Source of the DNA: Phytophthora sp. 'mugwort'
Taxonomy: Eukaryota > Oomycota > Peronosporomycetes > Peronosporales > Peronosporaceae
Direction: 5' to 3'
NCBI GenBank assembly: GCA_033558025.1
Contig: JAUCEF010000004.1
Coordinates: forward strand, 3,162,001 to 3,226,000
Length of the DNA stretch: 64,000 nucleotides
The position numbers were made by a program, and so were the translations under genes. This document shows, piece after piece, positions 1-11,819 of the stretch (position 1 is its first letter; every line of letters begins with the position of its first letter). The notes beneath the pieces were generated by a model. That model did not search any database. It worked only from the letters and a program-made list of their open reading frames with translations, and had not been told where the DNA came from.

Positions 1-1270
1 CTCTCCCTTCATAATTGATTTGTAGAGATTTTCGTTGATTCGGTGAAGCCCCGAAATGCCTTGAAGAAGCGCGTGGGTATGAGATGATTTCATCATGTAG
101 GTGAGCTTCATAACCCGATGGCCCATGTCTATGCTGCTCTGGGGTGGGTTGCGCCGAACCACTAGCAATCGCTCAATTGACTCAAAACCAGTTTGCAGTG
201 TGTCGCTGACAGAATCTACCGGTCGTTTTGGTGTTGAGCGTCGGCGCTGCCGTTCACGTTGCTTTTTAGCCTTTGCCGCCACTTTGGCCTTTTCTCGTGT
301 CTCGCTCGGCGTGTCCGAGCAGTCACCACTCGGCATTTCGCCTTCATCGTCTTCGCTTTTACCGCTGCTTGGTCGACCAATGCCACGTTAGCAAATGACT
401 CAGCGGTCGTCTGGCCTGTGCAGCCTTGGCGGTGGGAAAATTCGACGCACAACCAAGGCCATAACCCTGCAAGCTCGGTGCCAACGCATTGCCGTAGGTC
501 GGGTTCACTTTGAGTGGATCATACGTTAGTTCCCCAGGCTTGTTGCTTAGTCAAAACCTTCGTTTACCGAATCTGCGGAGTCTAGTGGCTCGAGAAATAG
601 TCCAGAGGCATTTCTAAACAATTGCGCGCGTTTAACTGCCATATCTTCACTACCTGAGCGGTCGTCGTGAACTCGATTTCCTGCTGCCAGAATTGTGCCC
701 GCTTCAAACGGTACGCAGAACGGACACTGTTCAACTTGTTCTTGAACAGCTTAACGGAGACGGCGCGAGGTTCGCTGTCTCCCCACGCTCGTGCACATTG
801 ATGGAAGACGTTTATGATGCCCTCCCACGTTCCGCGAATTGCCTTTGTATCCTCTGTGGTTGACGCGAGCTTTCACAGGATCATATTTGTTCTTAAAGCG
901 AGTTTCAGCAGTCAAAGCAGTGAGCTTGATCGTCCAGTGCATGCTCTGGCCTTTAGTCGTCTGTGCTTTACGCATGGCAGCCGTTTTGGGGTTGCATAGG
1001 GGCCAGCTAGCGGCGCCATTCGCGCTTGCTGCGGTCCTTGGTAGGCTCTCGTGTTGAGGTCCTTCAAGATGTCTGGCTCTGATTTTGGTTGGATTTCGTC
1101 TTAGTAGCACAAAGCGTAGTTCCTCTTGAATTTGCAGGGTCACCTTCGCCGACATATGGATCAGAAGTGGCCCGGTAACTGCGGCGCAGAATTCCTGCTG
1201 CTGGGACGTCTTGTCCTCTTGTTGGTGGCTCAGCGACGTCCGTTGATCTGAAGAGTGTCCATTCTCCATG
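1..1270 (-). pseudogene. Decayed coding remnant, family not recognised
   Basis: No single frame spans the region, but minus-strand frames hand over to each other. A frame from about 366 down to base 1 stays open to the window edge and reads as a strongly charged protein: an acidic Ser/Asp patch, then a Lys/Arg/Ala/Gln-rich helix-like stretch, then a less charged C-terminal part. A second frame (751-1269) encodes a basic segment that, with a frame change near 800, resembles a short Trp-containing helical DNA-binding module. This pattern suggests the accessory DNA-binding protein of a transposon broken by frameshifts. That is inference: no catalytic motif is visible, and the gene may continue beyond the left edge. 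Confidence 0.3.
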
Positions 1271-1852
1271 TTTCCCTCTGAGAACTGATATTCTTACTGC
1301 ATGTAGTAGGAAGGCGAGCTGAGTGACACTGAAGGCTTGGCTGCACTCCCTCAAGAAGCAGTACTCGCAGCCGCGGGCAAGCCGAGGCTGCTTGTGCCGT
1401 CATCACATTGCTCCATTAGAGGGAGATGCCGTCGTCGCAGTCGTATGTGTGGAGAATTCGTGCGTCTGAGGCAACATGCGCTTCATAGGAAATAACCTAA
1501 TTAGTAGAATGCTGCACTACCAGTTTCGTAAGTTCAAGCGGGAAAGTTGGTTACACGAACTTGGACATGCAGACGACTTCTTTCACCAACTCCTTTCATC
1601 GATCGAAGAAGCCGTCATGCGGAAAAATATCAGCTTTTTTCATTTGGAATCCCTCGCAGGAGTCTCATCATCAACCTATCATGACCAATATGCTGTACTG
1701 GCGCAGTAGGTCATGAACAACTTGGTCCCCCATTTATGAGGCTTGTCTTTGTCTCCGTGTGCGCTGTATGCGGATAGCTTGCTATGCGTGTGTGGCTGTG
1801 TATGGATTGATGCGGACTTTGTCCCATTAAAAATGATGATAAAAAAACTAGT
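1271..1852. other. Stretch without a recognised gene
   Basis: A 77-residue plus-strand ORF at 1476-1709 is the only notable open frame. It has no recognisable motif and no supporting context. The flanks are decayed transposon remnants, so it is most likely incidental. Confidence 0.3.
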
Positions 1853-2107
1853 CTAGCGCACGGAACCGCCAAATGTGCCTTTTGGTACAGCGCCTACTTC
1901 ATGCATACTCCAATGGTCGGCAATTTTCTTCTTGTGTGGGCACAGCATTCTCTCAAATAGTAAGCCAATGCAGTGTAATACATCCTCTGGCAGAATCATA
2001 TTGTTATTTTTGGTCTCTTTCATCATCACATCGTTTTTTGAAATATCATCGATAGCTTGATATGCTGCAAATTTTTCGGCCCACGCGCGCATTGAGATTC
2101 TGGCCAT
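1853..2107 (-). pseudogene. Possible piggyBac-like transposase fragment
   Basis: An 84-residue minus-strand frame contains a short block, roughly an LPEDVLHCIGLLF segment followed by HWS and then GAVPKGTFG. This resembles the region just before the first catalytic block of piggyBac-type (DDE_Tnp_1_7) transposases, where His-Trp-Ser is followed by a Gly-Thr-Phe-Gly turn. The resemblance is from family knowledge only. The frame stops soon after, and no DDD residues are visible downstream, so it would be a small dead fragment. It could be chance similarity. Confidence 0.28.
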
Positions 2108-2365
2108 AATAGCGGCGGCTCTTCAAACGTCAAACCCGAGGGGCATGAAGTAGAAAAATAGGCGTAGTGGAGATTCGGCTAGTTCAAGCACTTTTGCGGT
2201 CGGTCTATACTCTCCACCGTACAAACCAGGATAAGGCTCATCTCGAACCCTTTGTGATGAGGCATCTACATATTTTATACAACATCATGGCTTAGTCCAA
2301 TGTAGTATATACATCAAAACCACAAAACACGACCTACCGAAATTCCACTCGTACCTCTCATTTTC

Positions 2366-2798
2366 TTAATCTAACGCAAGAACCTTTATCTCCTCCTTGG
2401 TCAGCATATCCCATTTGTCGGTCGTCCTGCTCCAGTGACGTGAGAGGCTCGACTTTGTCGCAGTTAGCTGCTCCCGCAGCAGTTTCCGCTTGCCCCGGTA
2501 CTTCTCCCGACGACGAATTGCGACACTAAGCCGTTCCACGTCACTGTCGTCCGAAGTACTATCCTCCACATCTTCATTCTCGTCGTCTTGCCCCAGGTTG
2601 ATGTCAGCACCTCGTCGGTATCACGGTCGTGTAACGTTATCCTGCTTTTAGATACACCAAACGTCGGATTCTGCATTTCTTCCACGTCAGAATTCAAGCA
2701 TCATCGAGCTCTTGCTGGAGCCTCACAGCGGTAGCAGGTTCTGTAGCAGCTGTATTTGCAACCTCGGGATCAGGTTCGTCTGTCTCGATCTGATCCAT
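2366..2798 (-). pseudogene. Broken small charged protein, transposon-associated
   Basis: An ATG at 2798 opens a Glu/Asp-rich N-terminus that stops after about 34 residues. Two further overlapping minus frames (2464-2697 and 2366-2569) continue it after frame changes. The last frame has an acidic Ser/Asp run, then a Lys/Arg-rich coiled-coil-like segment, and ends with a KEEIKVLALD tail. Together they look like one charged protein of about 140 residues carrying two frameshifts. No catalytic motif is present. The position between other remnants suggests an accessory transposon gene, but the family is not recognised. Confidence 0.35.
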
Positions 2799-3214
2799 AC
2801 ATAGAGACTTGAATTACTACATGCTGGATTGGTCAGCATACAACACAAGGTTTATGTCGTTTATACATCATTGTTGGCAAAACTTGCCTGGCTACTTGGC
2901 GCGGCATGGCTGAAGCAGACTGGACTGGTACAGATGCAGGCTGGGCTGGTGCAGATATAGGTACCGTCTGGGCTGACGCTTCGCTTGCAGACGACGCTCT
3001 TCAAATGCATTACATTATCCTAGCCCAGCGCCACCGCCTACGCGGCGGTGGGTTTAGTTTTGGGACCAGTAGGTGGACCTTCCTATTTGCTCCAGACCCA
3101 TCTCGTCAAGACCGAGCGGGAGCGACAACACTCGCGCCTCGCACACCCTGCATGTGATGACTGCTTCTATTTTCAGGAATGAAAGGACGCAGGCTAAAAC
3201 TATACATCAATTTT

Positions 3215-3362
3215 CAACCAATCGTTTTATTTATATTATCACGTATGTCCGCCTTCGGCGGAAGGTTGTTTTAGCGAATGATGGCCGCCGTCGCTGCGCT
3301 CGGCAGCCAATGATATTTCGGAAATCACGTTATGACGTGACAGACGGACGGACGGGGGGATT
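3215..3362 (-). repeat. Terminal-type sequence shared with 27155-27330
   Basis: The minus strand reads a GTCCGTCCGTCTGTCA run, then ATTGGCTGCCGAGCGCAGCG, GCGGCC and a CGCTAAAAC block. The same blocks occur in the same order on the plus strand at about 27155-27330, with spacing changes. Both copies are imperfect. The order of conserved blocks argues for the end of one repeat family rather than chance. The family is not identified. Confidence 0.45.
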
Positions 3363-3529
3363 AATGTTAAGTTTTAGATACAGCATTGTCTGTATCATCG
3401 GATGTTGTAATATAGAGCATCTGCATATAATCGTACCCGTCACTCCGCGGCTCCATCCTAGCTCCCTCGTTCGCCGTATCAGAACATGAGGGTTTGTTTC
3501 TTGTTTTCCCCTGGCAGGACTTAGAATAC

Positions 3530-4160
3530 GCCCTTCGTTTCGCAGTCATATCCAGCCTGCTCTTCTTCTTAGCTCTGTCTCCTCTCGCATATTCTGCTGA
3601 AGCCGCGCATTTGTCCCCTCCTCACTCTGCTCGACCTGTGGTTTCTCCGTATCTAGATGTCCACGCTCATTCTTCTTCGCAGAAGCTTTCGCACTAGAAG
3701 CCTTTGCAGCGTGTCCGACGGCTATAACTTCTTTTGCTGCCTTCTCAGCCTTCCGAATGTCGGACGCCTGAGCCTTTTGGACATCTTCTTCTTGCCTGCA
3801 GCCTTCGCGTTAGCTGCAGCGTCTTCTGCAAGTCACTTGGCCGCGACAGCCTTCGCGTTGGCGAGGTAGCACACATCTTTTCCCCGTGATGGTGGGGCGG
3901 AGGCGCGCGTGGGCGTGAGCGAATTGTAGCAGAGGTCAGTGCTAGAGGCGCTCCTGCGGTCTCTGACACGGCCGGGGCCGCAGGTCCGTAGTCAGCATAT
4001 GTATCCCTTTCCCCGTTCAGGTACGCGTTGCGCCCAGACCTGATGCACTGCTTCTCCTCCGGACTCAACCCCCAAGGCGGGCCATGAACGTTTGGTTTTC
4101 AATGCGTTTCTCGTGCCTCGCCGCCATCTCACGCTCTTTCTTCTTGATTCGTTTAGTAGA
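3530..4160 (-). pseudogene. Decayed Ala/Lys-rich protein
   Basis: Minus-strand frames give a start-like segment with many Arg, Glu and His residues near 4150, then a middle part with a SPEEKQC motif (about 4068). Alanine/lysine/asparagine-rich repeats follow in another frame (about 3720-3870), and the tail is Glu/Arg-rich. Composition suggests a helical or coiled-coil protein broken by at least two frameshifts and a stop. No family is recognised. It lies next to the repeat terminus at 3.2-3.4 kb and may belong to that element. Confidence 0.3.
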
Positions 4161-6361
4161 GTGACTTGAGATGGTGGCCTCGCAGCCACTAAACCAGCGT
4201 CTGGTCGCAAATTAGTGAATCTAACTGTGTCTTGGCCTTGCAATGGTTTTGTATTTCTCTGAACGAGTGTCACCTAACCGCGTGCATTTCACGGTCTTTA
4301 ACATGCTGTATTATACTATACAACATGTAAGAAGAGCTATTTTTGTTGGGCCACTAATGTTATAATATATAAGGGTTGAGAACCTGGGGGGGGGGGGGTT
4401 ATGACTCTTAACCGGTTTGTGCTACTTCGGCGGTGTCTGAGTTTCAACACGTCCCCCACAAGCCTGGTCAAGGATACTGCAGCTATAGGATTAGAGCGTT
4501 CTCTGCTGGACTTGCTGAAGGGCGGCAGGTGATAAATACGTTGTCGTCGAGAAGGATGTTTCTGTCGACGAGGCAAGGTGCAGCTTGCCAACCACACCAA
4601 GGTCTTTGATCGTGTTCAATCCGACCAAGCCAACTGGGAAGTATCACTTTAGGTTGTACATGGTGTATTGATCATCGCATGGATTTCGTTCAAATACGAC
4701 TGCACTGCAACCGGAGTGAAATTGAGGATCGTCTGGATGGTGTTGTTGAGGCTGAAGAAGCCCAGGTCTAAACGATGAGCTGGCAAAGGCGTCCAATGGA
4801 TGATCTTGTATAGTGTGCTAATAGTCAGCAGATTGCTTCGGATGTATGCGAACAACCTATTCACAATGATCAATACCCCGATGTAAGCGAAATTGTCGAG
4901 GAAACTGCGTCTGGTACCGGAACACGGGGATCATCGGTGACAGAACAAGATCTGGATGATAATGATGACGATCTTCGAGATGAGGACATCACTTACTGCA
5001 AGGGTCGCTGCGGCGGATGACGTCGAAGATAGAAACTCGTCGAGCATGCCGAAATTGGATGAAGACTTCAGCACTGAGATAGATGAAAGCAACATGAGTA
5101 CCACCAACATTTAGCATGAGAATGATAAAGTGTTTGATGCGAGCGCTTTGTTGTCAGACAGCCATTCAACGCAGGGTGAAAAAGCAAAAGAAACGCGCAC
5201 ATATGGATAAAACATCGCCAGAAAAAGAACAGATAAAGCGAAACGCTGCTAAAGCTGAAACAAAGACGCGCTGTGGTCCTTGAGAGGCTGGCAAAGGCAG
5301 ACGCCGGATTATCTTCAGGAATATGCTGTGAATGCTGTGTAAGTTACCTCAGGCACTACCGCCGAGTCGATGGGCGTCAGAGTCTCTGGTATTCTGGATA
5401 CATATGGTAAACCTATTAGAGGAAGTGAAGTCGAGATACCTCGAAACTGTCGTCAAATGCTACGGTCAAAGTGGAAAGAGCTTTTTGTCTCATGGCGGAG
5501 ATGGAGGAATCGGCAGCTCTCTAAGCAGAAGGGGGTATTCAGGAGACTCCTGGTGAAGAGGTACCGAAGGATGCGCTCCCAATCAAAACGATGTGAGTAT
5601 ACGCCGTGAAATCATCACCAACGCTATGTGATGCGCTGGCAAAGCACGTATCGCGGCACCGTGAAAATAACTATACCCCGGTGTTGACTTCGTGAAACGT
5701 TTGCCTCAGCGGCGAGGAAGTCGATATTTCGTTTGCTACTGTCCCTGGCTGTAGAACTGGTTTGCAAGTTTATGGTGGCGATATTAACATCTCATACTTT
5801 AATCCATGTCTCGAAGCCAACAGTGTCTGCGCTCTATTGATGGTTACCCATTTGAAGTCAACGGACACATGTACGTCGTGTCGAAGCACTGTATCGACTA
5901 CGGTAGTCCGGAAGGGAGCGTACCTTGGAGTTGGATCAGTGGCTCCGCGAGCACGGACATCAACAGTCACTAACGGAACTGTGACGTAGTCAACGCCAGA
6001 TGAAGTAATACACAGATCGCACTTAAGTAAACAACCACGGTACTGCTTGCTGAGTCTTACAACCTGGCTACTCGACTGGATGAACCCAACGGTCCGCTCA
6101 GTTTCGGGTGATAGCATTAGTAGTATATATTGGCACATTACGCCGGCAGTTTTTTTCTTAACATATTTTTACAAGGAGAGTAGGTTTAATCGTTTCTAAT
6201 ACCCAGCTGCTGTGTCTAACCAGACAACAATCGATAGCCTCAGAGCATTAGGAGTCATCCAAAACATAACCAGGCCTGAGACATTCATTACAGTCCTGCA
6301 ACCGATGTGTACCACACCATTGTTTCCCACTTGCCCCTCCCTTCTCTCTAGGAAAGAAGAG
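4161..6361. other. Long stretch of short broken frames, nothing recognised
   Basis: This interval holds only short ORFs. One plus-strand frame at about 4860-5020 is rich in Asp/Glu/Ser/Thr; another at 5370-5609 is rich in Arg/Trp/Lys. Neither shows a known motif. A 122-residue minus ORF (5770-6138) is the longest and is unassigned. A 13-base G run lies at 4386-4398. The region probably contains decayed mobile DNA. Confidence 0.4.
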
Positions 6362-8131
6362 ATGGCGCGAAAAGTGTGGTTCCAGCTGGTAGATGCAGCA
6401 ACTCGCGGTCCGTTCTTGGACCACAATGCATCATCAGTGCCATGTGATAATGTCATCGATATTGAGGATCTTCGCAACAAGATTCACTCGAAATATGACC
6501 ACACGCGATCGCAAGCAACGGATATTCTGGCTCAGCTTACAGCCGATCAATTGGATGTCTACGCCAACAGAGCAGCGCATGACGACGCGAGTGGCTAGCC
6601 TTTGGATCCGCGGTCGTTGTTGAATGATCTTGCAAGCGACGCTTATCGTGGAAGTGCCGACGCAGCATCTTGTTCCTCGCACTATGGCATCGATGGTGGT
6701 TCCGAGGGACATGACAGAGCACCGTCACGAACCACGTGATAATTCGAAGGAATGGTTGACAGAGCTTTTCACCAAGAAAGTGGAGTTTCACTTGTTGCCG
6801 TTTGTTCGAAGCTTGAGAAATTTCGTCGCCCGACCTCTCCCTGTGAAGATTGAGCGAAGAAGAAATGGCTGGATAGATGGAACCTCAGCCTTGAACTACA
6901 AGAGAAGATATTCGTGTTAGGTGATGCCGCTCCATGCACGGAGTTTGAAAGACTGCTCTCCTACCATTTTGTGTGGGATCTGGTCTTCGCAGTGTACTCG
7001 ATCTTATCTTTACTCGGGCGCGCATTGACCGCAACTCGTGCAACCGCACGTCAACGAGAAAGAAGCGTCCTACTTCTTATTTATCCTGGATGATGTTGGC
7101 GTCTTTCATGGCGAGGAGAAGTCACCTGATGTCAGTGTCAGTGTGGCCACCACGGAGTTATGTTCGAAACTGATGTGGGTTTATGGGAATGCGCCGTACG
7201 TGTTTGGCTACGCTGCGTCGGGCTTCAATGTTGATTTACTTGCTCTGCATCGGAATGATGATGGAGTCGTGACGAAGACCCCTACTGGAACCTTCAACTT
7301 TGAACTTAAGGAGCACTTGTTTAAAGCTGTACTTGCAATTTTGAATTTGTCGTTGTTTTTTCCAGCCATTGTGGAAGCGTGCCCAGCGAGTGGAAAAGAT
7401 GAATATAGGGACATAACGCGCTCGAGTGGTGTGGTCGTGCGGCTGTTTCCAACGTTCGTCGAGAAAGTTTTCCCGGATACTAGCTGTTTTGACCGTCTGA
7501 ACCGGTTATATGGTCAAATGAAACAGGCTGGTGTTCCTAATGTTGATCGTCTCACAGAACGGCGTTTCAAAAAGAGGTCTTTATTATTTAAACCTCGCGG
7601 AACGATGATGAGACCATTGAACCTGCTTGACTTACTTGCCGCCCTGCGACATGTTCTTCAGCCTCTGGTGGCTATTCATCGTTTGGGATGGATTTCATCG
7701 TGATATCCGCTGGTCAAATGTGATAATGCACCGGGAAGGCGGCTCCTGGTTTTTGATCGATTTCGCTGATGCAGCTACTAGTCCGCAGCAATCTGCAAGT
7801 GGTCAACATTTGAGTGTCGAAGAACATGCCCCCGAGATTTCTGTGGAAAATGGCGTCTACACTACAGCTGTTGACATTTGGGCTGTAAGATTCTTGATTG
7901 AGACGAGCGGGGTGAAAATGGCATGGCTTTGTTGAAAGATCGTCACTTAATGAGCGACTGATGGCGGAAGATCAAGCAGCACGACCAAGTGCAGAATATG
8001 CTTTAGCTGATCTGGTGGCGCTTGACGAAGCGGCCAAGAGAGAGGAGGAAGCTGACCACGAATTGCAGCAGGGCGAAAACTTACGTCAGAGGCAAGCAAA
8101 TAGTCGAAAGCGAAAGCATTCAGCGCACTAA
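6362..8131 (+). pseudogene. Crinkler-like (CRN) gene with kinase-like domain, broken
   Basis: The ATG at 6362 opens with MARKVWFQLVDA, close to the ubiquitin-like header (WFQLVDA type) common on oomycete CRN-family proteins. Conserved spacing follows to a VYANRAA block. Near 6595 the frame stops, and a PLDPRSLLND segment continues in another frame, as expected for the header end. Downstream, 7038-7703 encodes a large domain, and a one-base shift near 7695-7700 leads to HRDIRWSNV and then IDFAD, the kinase catalytic-loop and metal-binding-loop positions (the usual DFG is replaced). The last frame ends in a basic RKRKHSAH tail at 8131. CRN proteins are translocated host-targeting effectors or related nuclear proteins; some carry kinase domains. 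At least three frame breaks make this copy non-functional. Assignment is by motif memory. Confidence 0.65.
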
Positions 8132-8441
8132 TACTACGTAGTACGCTTGATGAAATAAGAAAGCGAATTTAGCTTTGCTTAAAACAGTGCATCCCTTCTA
8201 CAGTGGTAGTCTGACTGCCGATAAAACATATATTTTTGAAATTTCGATGGCTAGTCCTGAAGCCAATTTTTGTCCAACAAATTATGATCAGACAAATTTA
8301 ATCGACTAGAATTTAATGCTGCTAGCGTAAAATTTTAATTTTTTCATTGCAATACCCTAACTCTTGCCATCTAGTAGTGTTAGGCGAACCTTTTATATAA
8401 CCTTTTTCTATTTTTAACAATATAGTTATTAATATACAAAG
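8132..8441. other. AT-rich gap at the presumed left edge of the Polinton
   Basis: No ORF or RNA is visible. The sequence is markedly more AT-rich than the CRN gene to its left. The Polinton terminal inverted repeat would be expected near here, but I could not match it to a partner sequence, so the boundary is unplaced. Confidence 0.35.
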
Positions 8442-8656
8442 ATGACGTACCCTCCCGAGCAATACCTGGCTAACAAAGAGCGCATCAAGGAGGCGCCGAA
8501 GCGCTACTATATCAGCGCACACGCGAAGCCCTCTTAGGATATCAGAAGGGGTATGACGACAAGAATAGAGATCAGGTTCGGATTCGCAAGCGAAAACCTA
8601 AAAACGAACCTAATCCAAGTGAAAGCGAACCTAAGAGTGAAAGCGAACTTAGCTAA
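8442..8656 (+). pseudogene. Small basic Polinton ORF upstream of PolB
   Basis: The ATG at 8442 starts MTYPPEQYLANKERIKEA, an amphipathic Lys/Glu-rich helix. The frame hits a stop after the SAHAKPS segment, but a shift near 8510-8515 opens a frame with an RTREALLGYQKGYDD segment, a basic patch (RIRKRKPKNE) and a tail of repeated Ser-Glu-Ser-Glu units ending at the stop 8654-8656. Intact it would be about 71 residues. Size, basic charge and position before PolB suggest a small DNA- or protein-binding accessory factor. Its function is unknown. Confidence 0.45.
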
Positions 8657-8847
8657 TTAATTAGTTGTTTTTCTCACATAACAAGTCAAGCCATATATAG
8701 GCGGGCACCTACCGGTACACACCTGAATTAATTAATTAAAATTCAAAACTTTCGATGGGACCATGATATAAAGTCAATCCTGATACAACATCTAGTAATT
8801 ATAAAGTCATTCCCACAAGACTAAAATAGCCACAAATATATATCAAA

Positions 8848-9450
8848 ATGCTGCCTTACGAACGTGAAGGACTAACGCGATTAAATATTAATGTAGTCCG
8901 ATGGGGTACCGATTATCGCGTCAAGGTTCGAGATAAAACCGGTAAGATGGTTTATGTTAGCAACATCACTCGTCCGAGCAATCAAAAGCTGGTCGCAAAG
9001 CAGTACAATGTTTCTATCAAAGATTTGACGAAGCACATATCCAAGGACTATAAGACCGACCCCAAACATCATTTCTACAGCGGTCAGCATATGGAGTCTC
9101 ATCCATGCGAAAGTATCCAGCCATCGGAGTTCTACGATAAGCTTGAGCACGTTCTCTCTACGCAAACCAATGCGTTCACGGTGAATGTTGCTCTCGGCTA
9201 CGACCTGATTAGTCTCAGCGATGATAATGAAACCCGGTACTTTCACCCGAATCTAGGTAATACCTACGTATTTGATACTCCTGTTGCGGTTAATAGTAAG
9301 GCTGATATTCGAAAGAAATTATTTCAGAAATCAGGTCTATGGAGCTGGCTAATAAGCTTAACTACCCCAGCTCTGGTTACACGGTCAAGACGATTACTCG
9401 CTTTAAGATTTTCATCTACCATCGCAACCATGCTCTTGGTGATAGCAAAG
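8848..9450 (+). pseudogene. DNA polymerase B, N-terminal part (5' fragment)
   Basis: The ATG at 8848 (MLPYEREGLTRLN) opens about 160 residues of an N-terminal region without a classical motif. A frame change near 9325-9330 moves to a frame with NYPSSGYTVKTITRF and HALGDSK, where the LINE begins. The same LGDSK coding sequence, followed by AVIPKVIRE, is found at the start of the rest of PolB on the minus strand at 25.55 kb. The fragment is therefore the 5' end of that gene, separated from it by LINE insertion and inversion. Polinton PolB enzymes are protein-primed replicative polymerases; this N-terminal part precedes the exonuclease domain. The assignment rests on the shared target-site sequence and reading continuity. 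Confidence 0.75.
9434..9450 (+). repeat. LINE target-site duplication, copy A
   Basis: The 17 bases TCTTGGTGATAGCAAAG lie directly before the LINE 5' end. The identical 17 bases occur in reverse complement at 25547-25563, next to the 3' end of the second LINE copy. They encode the same LGDSK residues of PolB on both sides. Confidence 0.85.
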
Positions 9451-9850
9451 TTTGCAATTTGCCGGCTACCCCACAAGTCCATATAGACAGGACCATACCT
9501 GCTACTGCGCTTTCAAGCTTCGGTCCCTCCAGTCCCGTGTTGTCGTTTCTCCACCTCAGCCTAACTGTCGTGCTGTCGCCTCACCTGACTACCGGACCTC
9601 AAGACCTCGCCCCGCGCCGCGACACCACCACCACGCTAAGCCGTCGTGCTGCCGCCGCAGAAGAACTAAGTCGTCGCGACTCCCAATCGAGCCGCTCCCT
9701 TGAAGCTGTTGCCGAGTTTGCGCCTGTGGCCCTAGGAGGTCAGAGGAGTGCGGCCTAACCCTACCGTAAGGGGGGGACGTGACAGCTGCGAGAGAGCAGC
9801 TGGAAGAAGAAACGCCCGAACTGGTCCGTCAGCCTTCGCAGCCCATCATC

Positions 9851-11799
9851 ATGGCGGCTCCCCGTCGTGACCAAACTTGGCATGCTGAGTGGCGAAACAT
9901 GGCCCCACAGGTCGAGTTCTCTTGCCCACCGATGACGCGCTCGCGTCAGCGGAAAAGGCCATGTTGGATCCCGAGCGCAACGCTGATTACAAGAAAGCAG
10001 CTGCTCTACGTGGAGTTCCCCAGCTCGTCTCGAATGAGTTGACCTACTCCATGTGGATTCCTGCGCGAGACCTGACCGCCACGTTCTCTGATACGGAGAT
10101 CATGACCTCGCTCGGATCGGATACGCAACCGGCCATCTCGTCGGCCAACGTCAGCCATCTGCGCGATTTCAAGACCATCCGGAACTCTGGCACCAGCGTT
10201 GTATGCACTGATCAAGCTATCACATCCAAGTTGGGTGGACAGACGCTGTCGATCTGCGACCGAAACTATCGGGTTCAACCGTACTCCAAGTACTCCAGCT
10301 GGTACTATGTCGACTTGCAGCGCCTGCCTGACGAGGTCGATGACAGCGAGATCGACGACTGGTTCGCCGCACATGGGACTCCACCGGTGTTCAACTGCCC
10401 TAGTCGCACGATCCGTGGTCTGAATTCACGCACTCGCCGAGTGTACTTCAACCACAAGTCCCCGCCCGTGATTTCTCGCAACGACGCCGTTGCGAGAAAT
10501 CAAGTTCGGTGACCATGGATACGCGGTGGTCAATCACCGCATCCGTGCGTTCAACCACGGCACGCCGCCCTTCCTGAAGGAGATGCACGAGAAACGCAAG
10601 GCTCACCCAGCATCATCTAAGTCGGTCGACCATGCGGCACATCAGGCTTCTTCGAAGCCTGCTGTTGCCACGAGCGCCGAAGCCAAGGCACGCCTATGGA
10701 AACGTCGGACGCCGAGTACGAGCCACTCCGAGCCTAATGGCTCAGAAGTGAGTGACTCGGAAGCCAGTTCCGGTAGCGTCATGGAAGGTGCTGAAGGAGA
10801 AACTGTTGAAGACGGGATCACAGTCCAGCCCAATTCTATCTGGCCGTCGGACGAAGAACTCCAAATTTTCCCACTGGCTCGATCAAGCGAACGGATCGGG
10901 AGCCGGCGCGTATCTTGCGCGCCAAGCAACTTGTCTTTGGCAAGATGTCCACTCCCACGGCCAAGACAAGGGATCTATCCCCGTCCCAGACTGGCTATCC
11001 AGTACTGGCATCCACCAACCAGTATGAGTGGCTGAGTGAGGGAGATGGTGGCAATGTCCCACCTGATCAGGATATGACTCTATGGGACAGTACTCAGATC
11101 CCGCCCTCCCCGGTTGCCTCGTATGTCGAGCTGTCTAAGCCTGCCGAAAATATACTCCACGGCGCTGCGATCAAGTACCCTGCAGAGACGATCACCATCA
11201 ATGACCTCTGCGACGTCATCGAATCGTATCTGACGGAGTTCTCGAACACCTCAGATGCCGATAACAGCTTGTACGGGATCCAAGCCCAACCTAGTGTCCA
11301 TCGCTTTTTATTGGACACCTCGGCTCCCGGTAACTATCAGCATCTTCGCGGCAAGACGTTTGGCCACGCAGTACTCCGAATGATCTCCGCGAAGCTAGAC
11401 CCGTCGGCGAAGGACTACTCGCTCAAGAACAGGTTGGCCGAGCTCTTCCTGGACGCCGACGACCTAAGCCCAGAAGTCGTGCTGCAGAGCCTTTGCTCTA
11501 CCCCAAACGAGTTCTGGCTCCAAACGCGGCTAGCCGAGTTTGATCTTGCGTTGCAAGTGATTGCTCCAAGCATCTATATGGATCCGGTCAAGGTCTGCGC
11601 TCTAATCCAACAAGAAGCTACTACGCTGCCCCATCTGATGTGGCACCTCTGGGACGATCGCACCCTAGGGGTACTGGTAACCTTGCCGTTGGCAACTCGA
11701 CTCCTTGATGGCCCGTTGCCGGACGACTTACGCCAATGCATCGCTGATCTCCAGCAAGCGGCTTCGGCAGTAGCCAACTCGGGTAGCCCTTCTCTCTAA
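9851..11799 (+). pseudogene. LINE ORF1 (putative nucleic-acid-binding protein)
   Basis: An ATG at 9851 (MAAPRRDQTWHAEW) begins the likely ORF1. Frames change near 9910, 10490 and 10880, and the last open frame (10915-11799, 294 residues) ends at 11799 just before ORF2. The first part (9889-10512) reads as a folded domain with many Trp, Tyr and Asp residues; the middle is Ser/Glu-rich and likely disordered; the last part is helical. No CCHC knuckle is obvious. ORF1 proteins of L1-like elements coat the RNA; that role is assigned by position, not by a specific motif. Confidence 0.6.
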
Positions 11800-11819
11800 T
11801 GGGAATTGGGCCCTGAGAG

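Noticed and set aside
8132..8441. Polinton terminal inverted repeat
   Set aside because: I compared this with sequence near 20.5-20.8, 37.4 and 58.0-58.3 kb by eye and found only weak AT-rich resemblance.
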